A DNA stretch of 64,000 bases from Alopecurus myosuroides. Taxonomy: Eukaryota; Streptophyta; Magnoliopsida; Poales; Poaceae. The stretch covers positions 400,937,814-401,001,813 of the forward strand of contig CM054057.1 of the NCBI GenBank assembly GCA_028641055.1, written 5' to 3'. Below the pieces are notes generated by a model. It ran no database searches, was not told the origin of the DNA, and saw only the letters and a program-made list of their open reading frames with translations. The position numbers were made by a program, and so were the translations under genes. This document shows positions 11,021-23,340 of the stretch, piece after piece; the first letter of the stretch is position 1; each line of letters begins with the position of its first letter.

Positions 11021-11260
11021 CGCGCCCCGAGATTCCTACTGAGAAAAGAAAAGGTCCGGAAACTTCTTGGAAAGATCTTCTTGAGCTGTTACACGTGAAA
11101 CACATCGTGCACATTGGATAGACGTCAGGGAATTTGCAAACCGCCGGAACATTTTCAAGTAAAGGGGAGAGATTTTGCACCAAGGGTGTATAGCTGAATG
11201 GAACTTGATTCATTTGGAGAATAGACTATCTGTAATAAGGGTGGAACAGAGTTATTGACA

Positions 11261-11566
11261 TCAATCCAACACCAAAAATGAGATCAATGTCAGAATCAGC
11301 AACATGAGAGAAACGAGGAATATGTGGCCTCTCATTAGAATTGGATTGTTCTTACTTATCTTGGAAGTCAACATTTGAGATCCCGAGGAGTGAACGGTGA
11401 TTTGATTGCTTAGTGGAACCAGAAATAGATTGTATGTTGTGGAAAAGATTGTTGACACAAAGGAATGTGATGCTCCGGTATCAAATAACACTTTAACTGG
11501 ATAAGAGTTTACGAGAAAGTTTTGATTAGACGTCGGTAGAATAACTGAAATGGAAAACAACAACAA
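11261..11566 (-). pseudogene. LARD1 protease remnant
   Basis: 101-codon open frame with the retropepsin motif LFDTGASHSFVS, typical of Ty3/Gypsy chromoviruses. No gag zinc knuckle, RT, RNase H or integrase is detectable elsewhere in the 1,046-bp interior. I read it as a remnant of a gag-protease region left after a large internal deletion. It is unlikely to be expressed usefully, although the active-site triplet is intact. Confidence 0.65.
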
Positions 11567-12030
11567 GATTTCAACGGACGTAAAGGATGTTAAGAAGAAC
11601 AGGATAACGAAGCAACACCGGGAAAAACGAGAACAAAACTCCTGAGGTACTACGGAAAACCCATCCAGGCTTCTAAAGGATCAATATCTACTGCTTAAGG
11701 AATAGAGGATCTGCTTCCGGGGCTTACACGCCTCCGTTCTCAATCATGAGTAGGCAACATGATAAATCACGTCACAACCACCTCCATTCCTATGGTCTAG
11801 TAGATATAACCATCCTAGAGAAACCAGAATTCGTGAAATCCTAAATTGAAAGTTTAGATGAGAAGGGAGAAATCAACGTTGCACTTCCTTACCAGAAAAA
11901 GGGAGGGTGGGTGGGGAAAGGAGAAAAAGAACAGAATTCCTACTCTCACGTTTCATTTTTTCCTATATAGCTACAAAATAGTTTCTAGACTCAACTGCGA
12001 CCAGTAAAAAGGGATCCTACAGGCAGACAG

Positions 12031-12042
12031 GCTCTGATACCA
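12031..12042 (-). other. LARD1 primer-binding site
   Basis: Minus strand reads TGGTATCAGAGC, the classic plant site complementary to initiator-methionine tRNA. It lies two bases from the 5' LTR and fixes element polarity. Confidence 0.93.
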
Positions 12043-12044
12043 TT

Positions 12045-15000
12045 TGTCGCACCCTGATTTCTAGGGGATACTCACCGTACGAACTGGATAGCAGATGCTT
12101 GGATTATGGGGCATAACTGCTCCCACGTCCCAGCTTCCTGGTAGGCCTGCGCTTATGCGCGACAACACAAGCCCTGCTAATCCATCGTCGATGTAAACTA
12201 TCCACTAGAGATCAAAGGCACTTCCGTCGACGTACTTCAAACCATACACACATGGTACGTCAACGGCGTTTAACAAGTGATATCACAACAGATCTCTACG
12301 ACACAAAAGATTGAAATAAGTTGCAAATGGCTCTCATTAGAGCAGAGATAGCAAATACAATCATTCAGAGGGCACATGCCCCAACAATACATCATTACAA
12401 TACAGCGGAAGCATTCAACATGTCTGAGTACAGACAAGAACCAAATAGGCCTAAGAGGCCGGAAACAAACAGACGGAGCCCATCCACGAAGTCTCGGATC
12501 CTGCCCGGGTCCGCTATCTACTCGTCAGCAGTCTCGTCAAACTTCACGTAGTAGCCACCATGTAGATCCTCGGAACGTCGTCTGCGTAAACCACAGCCCC
12601 AAAGGGGTCAGTACATAAACGTACTGGCAAGCAAGACTCACAGTTCACCAAAGTGTAACCCGTCAACACCAAGCACAGATGCCTTGGGTTCAACGGAAGA
12701 GAGGGGATATAAAAGATGCTGCAACTGTCTGCGCTAACCAACTACAGAGATTATACTACTTCCGGCTAACAGAAAGGAGATGAGATCGAGGATTGTAACC
12801 AACTGAAAGATAACTTCAAGCACACCCATCCTGGATCTCGCCCCTTATCCAAAGAAGCAATCCGAGGATAACTCACACAGTTGTAATAGTGATGGTTCAA
12901 ATTATTGTGTCAATAAGCCTATTACTAGTCAAATTATTAATCATGGGGTGTAACATGTTTGATCATTATGTTTAAGTTGTCCTGAGTACTTGTTAGCCAG
13001 TACTTTCACCAAGTAATCCATAACCGCGGAAAACACGGCTTCTCGAGAAGATTATCCCTGCAGGGTTGCACCAATTTGGCCGTACACTCATGAATAACCC
13101 GCCAGATGGAAAGGCCCTTCCACCAAGCGGGGTACTCAACACAACCAACCATTCCTCGCATCAAGCCCAAAGAACCTTGGGCGCACGGCTAATCAAGCCC
13201 AGAAGAAAATGGACCATCATAGCACTCTAAGACCGTGTCCCCCTATATGCCGACTACGAAAGTTCCACCCTGGCCTGGGCTCGCAAAAACATGATGCGGC
13301 AAATGGAAAACACGAACTAAATGAGGCGATTTGGACGAGATGCGAATCAGGTCAAGTTGAGGGGGGCGCCCATACTCGCTTCCCAAATGCGGGTAGTGCG
13401 CTCATCATGGTTCAGTAGACAAGACCCTTTTCCTATTAGGGTCGACACTAGCAGGCTTCAAAACCTCTCATGGGCCTCCTGCCGGTGCCTTATCATCAAA
13501 TTTATTATTAATAGTAACATTAGCATGATTGATTGATTAAACATCGAGCCCCCACAACGTAATAGAAATAGTAACAGAAAGTAACGGGTAATAGACTCGA
13601 GCAAAACAACCTAAGCATGCTAGTAAGACACAGGCTCAAACAATGGTTATAGGTATGGAGGTGAGGCAATATCAGGGTTCAGGGTATCATGTGATAGGTT
13701 CGCAACAGAAACAACTACTACTAAGGCTGGCAGAAATAGACAACGGAAAGTATCGGTAACCAATGTTGAAAGGAACACAGTGGTTCATGTGAGTGATAAC
13801 TTGCCTGCAAAACCCAGTAGCCTGGTACTGAGCTAAATCCTTAGAAGGGATGTCGTAAGTATCGTCGGTCCCAACGTCGTCGTGTATCCGGGAAGAAGCA
13901 AACAAACATTGCAGAAAGATAAACAATCAATACATGGCAAAGTTGCACAAGCATGGGATGATGCATGTCATGTTAATAGATGCATCAAAGTAATCTACTT
14001 GACAAGTAACACAATTTAATTGGATCCATATGCAATGAGAATTGCATATGGATGCAAATGCTTTAGGTTGGAGCAATGATCTACCTTTGATTAACAAGTG
14101 TAAGTAGTTAAACATGATGCATGCATGATGATGATGACAAGATAACAACAAAATAACAATATTAATTGCAATTGTAATGATAGTTAACAATTTAGAAAAG
14201 CATTTATTAAGTTTGGAATTTTGTTACTTAATGGTGTCAACAAGTAGTGATTGTTTTCATCGAGTTAAAGTGCTCAAAGCAATTAACAAAATTTATATTT
14301 GAAAAGGTTATCAAATTTTAGTTGGATTACATGTTTCACATATTGAAATTGGACTTTGGATTATTTAATTATGAATTAAACAATATTAAACAATTTTTAA
14401 TTGCATTAAACAAGAATTAAATGGTTTAGGCAATTTTAAGTATTCAAAACAGAAAACAAAAATTATATTTGGAAAGAGGGTTTAATTTTGCATGGAAAAC
14501 ATATTTCATTTGTTGAAATTGGATTTAAAATGAGCAAGTTATTATTTTGGCAATTTTAATTGCAATAAACAAGAAACAGTTGTTTTCAGCAATTTAAATT
14601 ATTCAAAACAGCAAACAAAATTTATATTTGGAAAGTACATGAAAAATTGATTGGAAAACATATTTGGTTTGTGAAATTTGGAATTTTTATGAGCAAGTTA
14701 TGAATTTTGCAAATTTGAGTGAATTTGACAAGTTTTCAAATTTTGCACCAATTTAAAATATTCAAAACAATAAACAAATTTTATATTTGGATAGATCATT
14801 TAATTTGGTATTGAAAACATATAAAAAAATGTTGGATTTGGAGTTACAATGATTTTATTATGAAATTTCCAAAATATAGTGCAAATCTGCCATTTTTTAT
14901 GATCTAGGGACTTGGAAAAAAAATTGTGCAGGGCTAGAATTAATTTCCAGGGGCCTGTTTGTGATTAGCAGGAAGTTTCTGTACCAAAAGCATGTAAAAT

Positions 15001-16690
15001 AAAAAGGTGGGTTTTATTGTGTTGGAGGGGAATCGAACCCACAGCCTCACTGCTGCGCTCAAGGGACAGAACCAGTGCAGCTGGTGCGTTGTTGTGTTAG
15101 AGAGGGGGGACTCGGAGGGTATGAGGTGCTGTTTCGGGTTGTTTCTCTGAACTTCGAATCTGAAACGAACAGAACTGCAGCGGATAGAAACTTCTCGCCA
15201 TCGAGGGCATGGTGATCGCCGGAGGGCGCTGGGGCGGTGGGCTCGCGGGTGTGGGGTGCGGTGAGATGCAGGACGGGTGCAGGCAGGGAGAGAGGGGAAG
15301 GGAAGGAGGCGAGCACCTGCTGTGTCGCTGTAGAGGTTCAGACGTCGGAGCAGCAGGGAAACGGCGGCTTCTCCGGCACGGCGCGGCCGCTGTGGTGCGT
15401 CCCAGCGAGCGGAGAGGGCACGAGGAAACTCCAGGGACTTCACCGTTTCCATTCCACTCCTCCGGGGCTCCTCGAGGTGGACGGATGGTGGCCGCGGTGA
15501 GAGGGCAGGTGGCTGTTCACGGTGGTTCTCTGACGGTGGCTTGATGATCGTGGGTTCAGAGAAAGAATCGGGGGGAAGGGAAGAGAGGAGAGGATGGCGG
15601 CGGGGCGGAAGGCTAGGCCTAGGGTTGGGGGCAGAGGGGAGATAGATATACGCCTTGGAGCTCGTACGGCACGGCATCGAGCGGGGCAGAGGCGATCGAC
15701 CGGTGCAGAGCCATGCCGTACCGAGGTGACATCATAGCGAGGAGGACGACAGCGAACTGCTGAAGGGGTACTGGGCCACTCGGGTTAGATGGGCTGGGGG
15801 GTAGGAGAGAAAAAGAATGGGCCATGCCCCTCTCCTTTGCCCTTTAAAAAAAAAATTGTTCTTATTGTTATTATTTTTTTTTTGAATAGAACCAAAGGGA
15901 AGAAAAGAAGGCTTTTTAAGTTCATAGAAATTTTATAAAAATTAGTGTTAGGTAGTTAGGTTAGAAGAAAACAAATGCCAAGTTTGGGTTTTGCAGCAGA
16001 TTAATTTTTAATTACTGTTTTGCAATTTAAGTCAATATTTAAAAGAATGATTCTTATTTGGTTTTTATTAAAAAAAATCAACATGTTTATTAGGGGAACC
16101 CCAATGATTTAATTTGATTAAAACATTAGCATGGTTTGGTATTTTTCATGTCTTGGAAGTTGGTGTTATTTGAAAGAATTTGATTTGAAATTGGAATATT
16201 TGGTTCATTGAAATAGAAACCACAATTTAATAGGGGGAACCCTATCATTAGTTGGGTTAGAATTATTGGACTGATTTTATAGTTTCCAAATGAGTTGTTG
16301 ATGATGATTTTGCTTTGAATTTGGAAACAACTATTTGGATGTTGGTTTGGAATTTCAAATGGAAAACAAATTGAATTTGAAAAGGGTTTGATTATTGGAT
16401 GCATTCTTATAGAAACAAAACAATAGTTTGGAATCACACTTTAATGGAAACAAATAATTGTTTTATTTTGAAATATCATTTTAGAAATTGTAACATCACA
16501 AGGATGAAACAAAAGGTTTGAAATTTGGTTTGAAATTCAAATAGAAAACAAAGGAAAACAGATGAAAACAGTTGGAAAACAAATGAAAACAGAGAAAAAC
16601 AAATGCAATCAACATGATGCCATGATGCAAAACATAAAATAACAGATAGCAAACATTCTAAAGGCTATTTTTCAGACTTGGGATGTTACA
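12045..16690 (-). repeat. LARD1 5' LTR (4,646 bp)
   Basis: Runs from TGTCGCACCC to GGGATGTTACA on the plus strand. A B-box-like sequence is at 15029-15039 on the minus strand. The GC-rich block spans about 15060-15830. Apart from its first 700 bp it matches the 3' LTR with only about five differences in nearly 4 kb. Confidence 0.93.
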
Positions 16691-17083
16691 CCCAATACGT
16701 GGGATATGGACTTTATTGCGTTTTCCTACCGCCCACATTTGTTAATTTTACCGCAAATCTAAAAACGGAATCTCCAATCTCGGCTCGGGCCACTCAGAGT
16801 TTCCGCCCTTATCTCTGTCACCCGGAAAATCCTCCCCTTTCCGGTTCTTTTTATTCGCAATAAGTGCCTGTGCAACCATTCATCATCCTCAAAAGCTCTT
16901 TCAATGCATAGACCCCCATAACTTTTATTACGATGCTCGATACCCGGATAATTCGAACCTCACTCTGCAGAGTGACACCCGGATAGTATGCAATTTCCAT
17001 GTCTCGATATCATCCACCGATACTCGGCCTGCTCACAGTTTCCGTGTCTTATTCCTTGTATCCTTCTACCTCGTGCTTTGCAG
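16691..17083 (+). other. Rest of the first intron of the E1 antisense gene
   Basis: Starts with the right CCCAA duplication of LARD1 and ends at the acceptor GCTTTGCAG (17075-17083). Without LARD1 the intron would be about 520 bases. No independent feature seen. Confidence 0.6.
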
Positions 17084-17092
17084 GTCAACCAC

Positions 17093-20000
17093 ATGGCTCC
17101 CAAGAAGCAGGGAAAAACACCGACCAAGGCCAAGACCACCAACTCCATATCCGCCAACTGGGCGCGATCTACGGTCACCAAGGCCAAGTTAGAAGAACTG
17201 GTCGAGCTAGGAATTCTTCCCCCTCAAGAGGATATCCAGTGGAGGGTGCCGGGTAAGGAGACCCGGCCTACACCGGCAAAGGATGAGGTAATATGCTTTG
17301 TAGAGCACGTGACTCGGGGCTTTCGTCCTCCGGGTCACCCCTTCTTCCGCGACGTCCTGAGCCACTATGGCCTTCGTGTATTTGACATAGGTCCTAATTC
17401 TGTGTTAAATATCTCCCACTTTATCGTCCTTTCCGAGTCATACTTGTGCACTCCGCCAAGTCTGGCTCTTTTCGTTGAGCTTTTCCAGTGCAAACCGTGC
17501 CGCGAAAGCGGTGACGGAGCACTTCTCGCTTGCGGCGGGGTTTCTATCCAGCGCCGCAAGAATTCTCTGATGCCACCCCTTACCCTTAACTCCCACGTCA
17601 AGCACTGGCAGCTCTCGTACTTTTACTGCCAAGACACTTCCCCACCCGGCCAAAAGAAACTACCGGGTTACTCAGAGGGCCTTCTTGACATCTCTGAGAA
17701 ATTTAGTGCCTTTGCCCCTGACTCGGACAGGGAGGCAATTCAACCTCTGCTAGCCAAAATCACCACTCTCACGGCCCAAGGTCTCATCGGGCTCAACCTG
17801 GTGAAAACTTGGGTCGATTTCCGGATTCAACCCAACTCCCTCCGCACAAAGTTATTGTGCGAGTATTCGGGGCAAACCACACACCCGCTCCGGTACTCTG
17901 ACAACAGCTTCGCGGCTGGTGACACCCATAAAACTATCAAGGGTTTTCTGACAGAAAAACTCGAGGTAATCCGGAACATAGCCGGATTAGAGCCCTTCAC
18001 ACTCGAGAACCCAGCCCCCAAGGTGAAGATCCAATTTTGACGTCTTTGCCCTTGCTTTTTCCACTTGATACGGTTGATAACCTTTGTACTGATACTTTTA
18101 TTTCAGGCTGATGATGATTTTTGGAAAATCAACACTTCTCCTAGCTCCGAGAGTCCAGAGGAGCAAGAAGAGGCCGTTAACTCGGACGAAGGTGCTCTCC
18201 GGATTTTATTTGGTTCCTTTAAGTTCGTCGCAACTCCTTCATTTTCTAACTATCTTTGATGATATCCAGAACAAGAGGAGGATGACGAGGAAGAAGAAAC
18301 TGACGGCAAAGTGGAATCCGCCAGTGATGAAGACGAAGTGGAGCCGACAATTAAAGTCGGATCTAAGAGAAAACCCCGAGGGGTCGTCTTCAAGGTATCA
18401 TATCGCCTCCTTGTATTCGATTCGTATTCCCTTTGGTGATATACATGAGCTAACTTGGCATTACTCCACTGGCCGTATTTGAAGGAGTCGCCTATGACCA
18501 AGCGCAGAGCGACTCGGAATTACCCGGGTGATGACGCTCTTAACCCGGGTACTCCGTCGTCTCCGGCTCGGCGCACCGGTACTTACCTTATCCTTTGTCA
18601 GAGGAAACAATCTTTCCGAACCATTCTCTTGCGAAATCTCACTTGATATTTTTCAGATTCGCCCGGGTCTGGCAACGAATTTCCTTCAGACTTTGCGGTG
18701 AATCCCGGGTAAAGTTCCTTTTCTAACGTTCTATCGCATCTTCATCACCCTTTCCTGATTGCACACTGATTGCTCACTCTCACTATCCATAGGGCCACTG
18801 TCGTTATCAGTGACCAAGAGGATATGGCAACCGATAACCCGGGTAAGGGAAACCTAACTGATAAAACGACAGCCGAGTCTAGCGGCGAAGAACAAGCGTC
18901 ACCAATAAAACCGGGCACACAAGAAGTCGAGTATCCGATCGCCTCCCACATAAGCAAGAAGAAAAGAGCTGCAACCTTGGGTGCCGGAGAAGGAGCATCG
19001 GATTCCGACATTCGAATGACCCGGGTGCCGCCTCCCATTAAGAAGAAGACTCCTTCTCGGAATTTCCAAGGCCCCGGGTCCTCTGATACGGGTAATGGCA
19101 CTTTTGATCAACTGATGGACACTCTCCTCACTATGAAGACTTCAGAGAGCAATATTCTGGAGCGCATGGCCGCAGAGCACCAGGTAATAATACTTGATAT
19201 CTCGTAGTGCATGCCTAGTCCCCAAGTTCCGAGCATGACTTGCTTAAGTTGTGCTTGGTACTTTACGCAATACTCAGCTTGCCATAATATCCGACTGATA
19301 CTTGTGCTCCTTGCTACTTACAGGCGCAGATTACCCGGTCTGATGAAATTTTGCTCAAGACCGAACAACTTCTTCTTGCCGAGGTAAAGCGGAGAGAAGC
19401 CCTCGAGGATGACGTGGAAAAATTGAAGAAGGATGTTTCTAAATACCAGAAGAAGTGCAATACTGCTCAAACCGCACTGAAGAAACTATCGGACCAGGTC
19501 ACCGATACCTATCAGATCTTGCTTAGTAAGTTTTTGCTGCCGACTGTCTTCGTGCCTTTACTTTATTGTATGATACTCGGGATCACTGATACGTCCTTCC
19601 TTTGTTTCAACTGCAGGTGCCAACCTTGCAGCCCCAGAGGAGGATGCCCTTGCAAAGGCTAAAACTTTAAAGACTGTGCTCCGGACGTTCTTTGCCGGCA
19701 CGAAATTTATATTGGACGCCGTGAAGTGGCCTACTGAAGTATACCCGGGTGAAGAAAATCTCATCAAAGCCTGCTCCACCGTGCCCGGCTGGATTGAAAT
19801 ATGGAAACGCTCGTCATGCCGGATTGGTATGACCCGGGCCTTTACCCTGGCTAAGGCTTACTTTCCAAAGCTTGACCCGGCAAAGATGATATCCGGGTTT
19901 CCAGAATTTAAAGCGGATGGCTCCAAGTTTACACCCAAGGACTTCAAGGCCGTACAGTCTGCAGTGCGTCATTCGGCCACCACGTTGGCCGATAGTATGG

Positions 20001-20293
20001 ATCTGAACACGATTATGAGTTCATACGACGCTGAAGGCAAAATTGTTACAGAGGAAGCACCCCCGCCTTTTGATATTTTGGAGAAATGGGCTGCTGATTC
20101 GGCTAGGAAGAGGGAAGCAACTGCAAAGAGAGAGGCCGAGTTATCAGGGCCAGCCACCTCTACACCAGCTGTTCCTCCACCAGTCCGTCCTGCCGCAAGG
20201 AATCCGGGTGACGATTCCGGAATAAAGCAAGTCCAGGAGCAAGACCCGGAAGGTAAGGGCAACGATGTGGACTCTACGCAGGAATCCGAATGA
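17093..20293 (+). CDS. E1 antisense gene: spliced 851-aa protein with putative gypsy-type transposon domain
   Basis: Spliced gene on the strand opposite to the retroelement. Coding exons: 17093-18022, 18107-18191, 18270-18394, 18485-18578, 18657-18708, 18793-19183, 19324-19525 and 19617-20293. The leader exon (about 5985-6229) joins an acceptor at 17081-17083. Every intron is GT-AG and 78-140 bases long, apart from the LARD1-interrupted first. The sum is 2,556 nt, exactly 851 codons plus stop, with no frame break. Residues about 45-225 resemble the plant family Pfam calls 'Putative gypsy type transposon' (PF04195), with a WRVPG entry and HPFFRDVLSHYGL. Then come acidic stretches, basic patches (KRKPRG, KKKR), a coiled coil (about 560-626), a helical C-terminal region, and a proline/acidic tail. 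Function is unknown; extra ORFs of this sort are known in Tat-lineage elements. Intactness suggests selection or youth. Confidence 0.8.
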
Positions 20294-21351
20294 GCAAAAC
20301 GCCATAAAAATACTTCAATCATTTGATGTTTTTACTCAAAACAAGTATTCTTTTGACGGTGCGCCTGTGCACCCTTGATACTAGTGTCGCAACTTGTAAT
20401 GCACTTTAATTCTGTGATACACCTCGTGCCTTTCTAGGCCTTTTTGATGAACTTGATACTTGCCTATTTTTGGACTTATTCTTGATATCCGACTTTCTTT
20501 TTATTTCCTTCTTTATTTCCAAGTACCGTGGGTTTTGACAGGTGGACTTTTCTTTAAGTCCCCAAGTCCCCACGACTCGGACGTTGGGGTCTTTCGAGCT
20601 TAGCGATGAAACAGCTTGATTCTGTTTCGAAACCCACAGTCCCCAAGGCCCGAATCTCCGAGTCTGTGGTGTGTGGTTTTTTCGAAGAGAACAAACTTGT
20701 TGTCGCTAAGCCGAAACCCGGAATTGTTTCATATAGATAATGAAGTTATGCTTGATAAACGTTGAGTTTCCAGCTATTAGCCTTGTACTCTGCATAACTT
20801 GTGGTTTAGATGACCCTTTTGACTATCTTGTACTGTAAGTCGGCTTTCGCGTGGATACCATGTTGTTACATCTATACGAAAACAGGGTCAGACAAGTCCC
20901 ATTGGGCTTCATGGCTGATTGTAATCGTAAGCGAGCAAATCATGCCACTTTAGTGCGAGTCACATCGAGCTTAAGTAAGAAAAGTCAAGAAAATTTGGCT
21001 CCTTTGTCCAGTTATAAGATTGCAGCCATACTCGTTTGCGAATAATCGACCCTTATAACTTATAGGCATCAAGGCCGGGTCTTTGGGTTTGTGGATGCGC
21101 TACATGCGCAACCAGCCCCCGAGACCTATATATACCCAACATTCTTGATGATACTGATGTATTGATGTCACATGGATACTACTTACTTGTAATCGGAGCA
21201 AAGGTTGTAACAAGATAGGACTTGATAACCATCTCTTTATTGATGCGAGAAAGTTTGGATCAGCAGGCCGCCTCATTAAAAACCTTCCAGTCCCCTTAGG
21301 TACCCTGGGTAGGAAAAGAGCGCGTCTGAAACCTGCTGCCCGTTACATTGT
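20294..21351. other. Convergent spacer between E1 antisense gene and truncated gag-pol
   Basis: The plus-strand antisense gene and minus-strand gag/protease frame both end here. It holds a 7-bp hairpin (GAAACAG/CTGTTTC, about 20608-20629) nested in a larger imperfect inverted repeat (20592-20606 with 20702-20715), and several copies of an AGTCCCCA-type motif. The last 250 bases match the E0 spacer. Probably holds the 3' ends of both transcripts; no clear gene. Confidence 0.5.
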
Positions 21352-23340
21352 TTAGTTCTTCTTGGGCACCGGTCCCAGGCTGACGTGACCGATACACATT
21401 CTCCACATGTTTGACTTTTTCATGATGAGTATCGGGTTTAATAGCCAACCCGGGTGAGGTGTTTCCATAACGTGGCTGGTTGTAAGCGGCCGTGCCGTTT
21501 CTTCTCTTATAGCGTATTGTTTGGGGGAGTCATCCTTGATAAAAGCTACCATTTTAGTATCTTGTGCTACCTTGGACTTTGCTCTTTCTCCTTCAGTACT
21601 CGGCCTTTTTGATGTGGTTCTGTCCTCCGGGTCTGCTTGAGACCGATAGTGCTTGAGTTCTTCTTTTCTACAGGCTTGCTCGGCCATTGCTGCGTCTCCT
21701 TCATCGCATTCAGCTGCTATGTCTAGATTCCCATGTATGGTAATGGTCTTCTTGGGACCCGGGATTTTTAGCTGTAGATACACGTAACACGGCCTAGCCA
21801 TGAATTTGGCATAAGCCGGCCTTCCGAATAACGCGTGATAAGGACTGCGCAATTTGACTACCTCAAAGGTGAGCCACTCAACTCGATAGTTATCCTTTGA
21901 CTCCCCAAAAGCTACCTCCAATGCGATTTTTCCCTCGGGGCACGCTGAATGACCCGGCACTATCCCATGAAAAATTGTTGAGCTTTTTTGTAGCTGGGAC
22001 TCCTTGAGGCCCATGCGTAGGAAGGTTTCCCAATACAGTATATTGATGCTACTTCCACCATCCATCAAAACCTTTTTCAGCTCATACCCATTGACCTGTG
22101 GTGCGACTACTAATGCCAAGACTCCCGGGTGTTCTACTCTTTCTGGGTGATCCCTTCTGCTCCATGTTACATCCTGTTCTGACCATCTCAGGTATCTCGG
22201 GACAGCCGACGAAACTGAGTTGACCGCTTGCTTCAGTATCTTTTTGTCCTTGTTAGAACCTCCTGTGGTATGCACATGATATTGACCCAATTGTTTGGGG
22301 TTAGCCTGGAAACCTCCTTCCCCCCCTTGGTTATTACCTTGATTTCCAGCCGCCGGGTTACCGGCTGGGGGTGGGCCGTTGCCCGGGCTTCCCCCTGGAC
22401 CCGGTCCTCCTCCCCGTCCTGCACCTCGCATAGCTCTGTTCACTTCCTCATTTTTCCATCCTTGTAAGTCGGCGCACTGCTCCAAGGAGTGGTTAGCTGG
22501 CCTGCCGTTCCTGCTGTGCTTCGGGCATAGCATTCTGAATATGTCCCAATTGTTACTCGGCCTTGGTGGTCCTTGATAGTTTCCTCCATTGTGATTACCT
22601 CCGTTGAAATTTCCTTCTGCTCTGGGTCTCGAAGACCCGGCCTCTGTGTTGGCGACAAACTCGGAGCCTCCTTCAAACGGGCGCTTGTTCTGGCTATTTC
22701 CGTTATTACCCGGTGCTGATCCATTGCCGGTTCTTCCGCTGTTACTTGTGTTTGCTTTTACCTTCTTGTCATCAACTTCCTCTTCTGTAGTATCTGTCGC
22801 AGCGTGTTTGTTACACGCATCCATCAATTCTCCCATTGTAACCTCCGACGCATTTCGACTTGATTTCATGCGAGTTAACTTTTGCACTAAAGGTATATAC
22901 TTGCATGTTTTTGCCATAGCTTGTAGTGCATCCTTGGGCTGAATATATGTGGACGAGTGAAGTATCTCCATAACCCGGCGCACCCAACTGCGTGCCGACT
23001 CTCCCTTCTTCTGGACGCATCGCTCTAGATCATCAATAGTGAACAATTTTCTGCACGTCCCATGAAAGTGCTTGACAAACGCGGTCTTCAATTCCTCCCA
23101 GGACTTGATCGATCCTTTCGGCAAATTGGTGAACCACAACTTTGCTGCTCCTTCTGACATCATCAAGTACATGAACTTGGCTTGGAGATTCTCGGATGCG
23201 TTGCGAATCGATATTGCCATCTCATAACTGCTTAGCCATGTTTCTGGATCCATACTTGGCTCGTAATTCACTACTTTTCCTGGCTCTTTGAATTTTTCCG
23301 GGTAAGGTTCAGCTCTGATATTGTCCGAGAGACACTTGGG
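21352..23340 (-). pseudogene. E1 gag core, zinc finger and protease, truncated at the start of RT
   Basis: Capsid-type gag region followed by protease. The N-terminal part matches the retrotransposon gag pattern (AKLWFTNLPKGSIKSW, then FVKHFHGTC). Next is a CHHC-type finger (C-x2-H-x8-H-x4-C, in CPKHSRNGRPANHSLEQC), a Gly/Asn/Pro-rich linker, and a protease with DGGSS. The frame reaches the first RT block (WRMCIG) and then runs into non-homologous residues and a stop at 21352. RT, both RNase H domains and integrase are gone compared with E0. The N-terminal side is joined to the upstream frame by a shift near 23340, so I give the start only as approximate. Confidence 0.85.

Larger units (their letters stand above)
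6360..16690 (-). mobile_element. LARD1: non-autonomous LTR element with 4.64 kb LTRs and 1.05 kb interior
   Basis: 10,331 bp insertion bounded by CCCAA duplications. On the minus strand the LTRs open TGTAACATCCC and close GGGTGCGACA. Primer-binding site TGGTATCAGAGC (12031-12042) matches the initiator-methionine tRNA type and sets orientation. A polypurine tract lies at about 11003-11013. The interior keeps only a protease-like frame, so all other proteins must come from elsewhere. The protease motif and 3' end point to a Tekay/Del-type chromovirus ancestor. The architecture fits the class called large retrotransposon derivatives (LARDs), though the interior is shorter than the roughly 3.5 kb typical of described LARDs. 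Confidence 0.93.

Noticed and set aside
6360..16690. A segmental tandem duplication of 5.7 kb
   Set aside because: The two copies are LTRs: the primer-binding site, polypurine tract and CCCAA target duplication explain the arrangement as one insertion.
16988..20293. A host gene into which E1 inserted
   Set aside because: The gene lies between E1's own LTRs, its domain is known from gypsy-type elements, and similar genes occur at the same place in E2 and E4.
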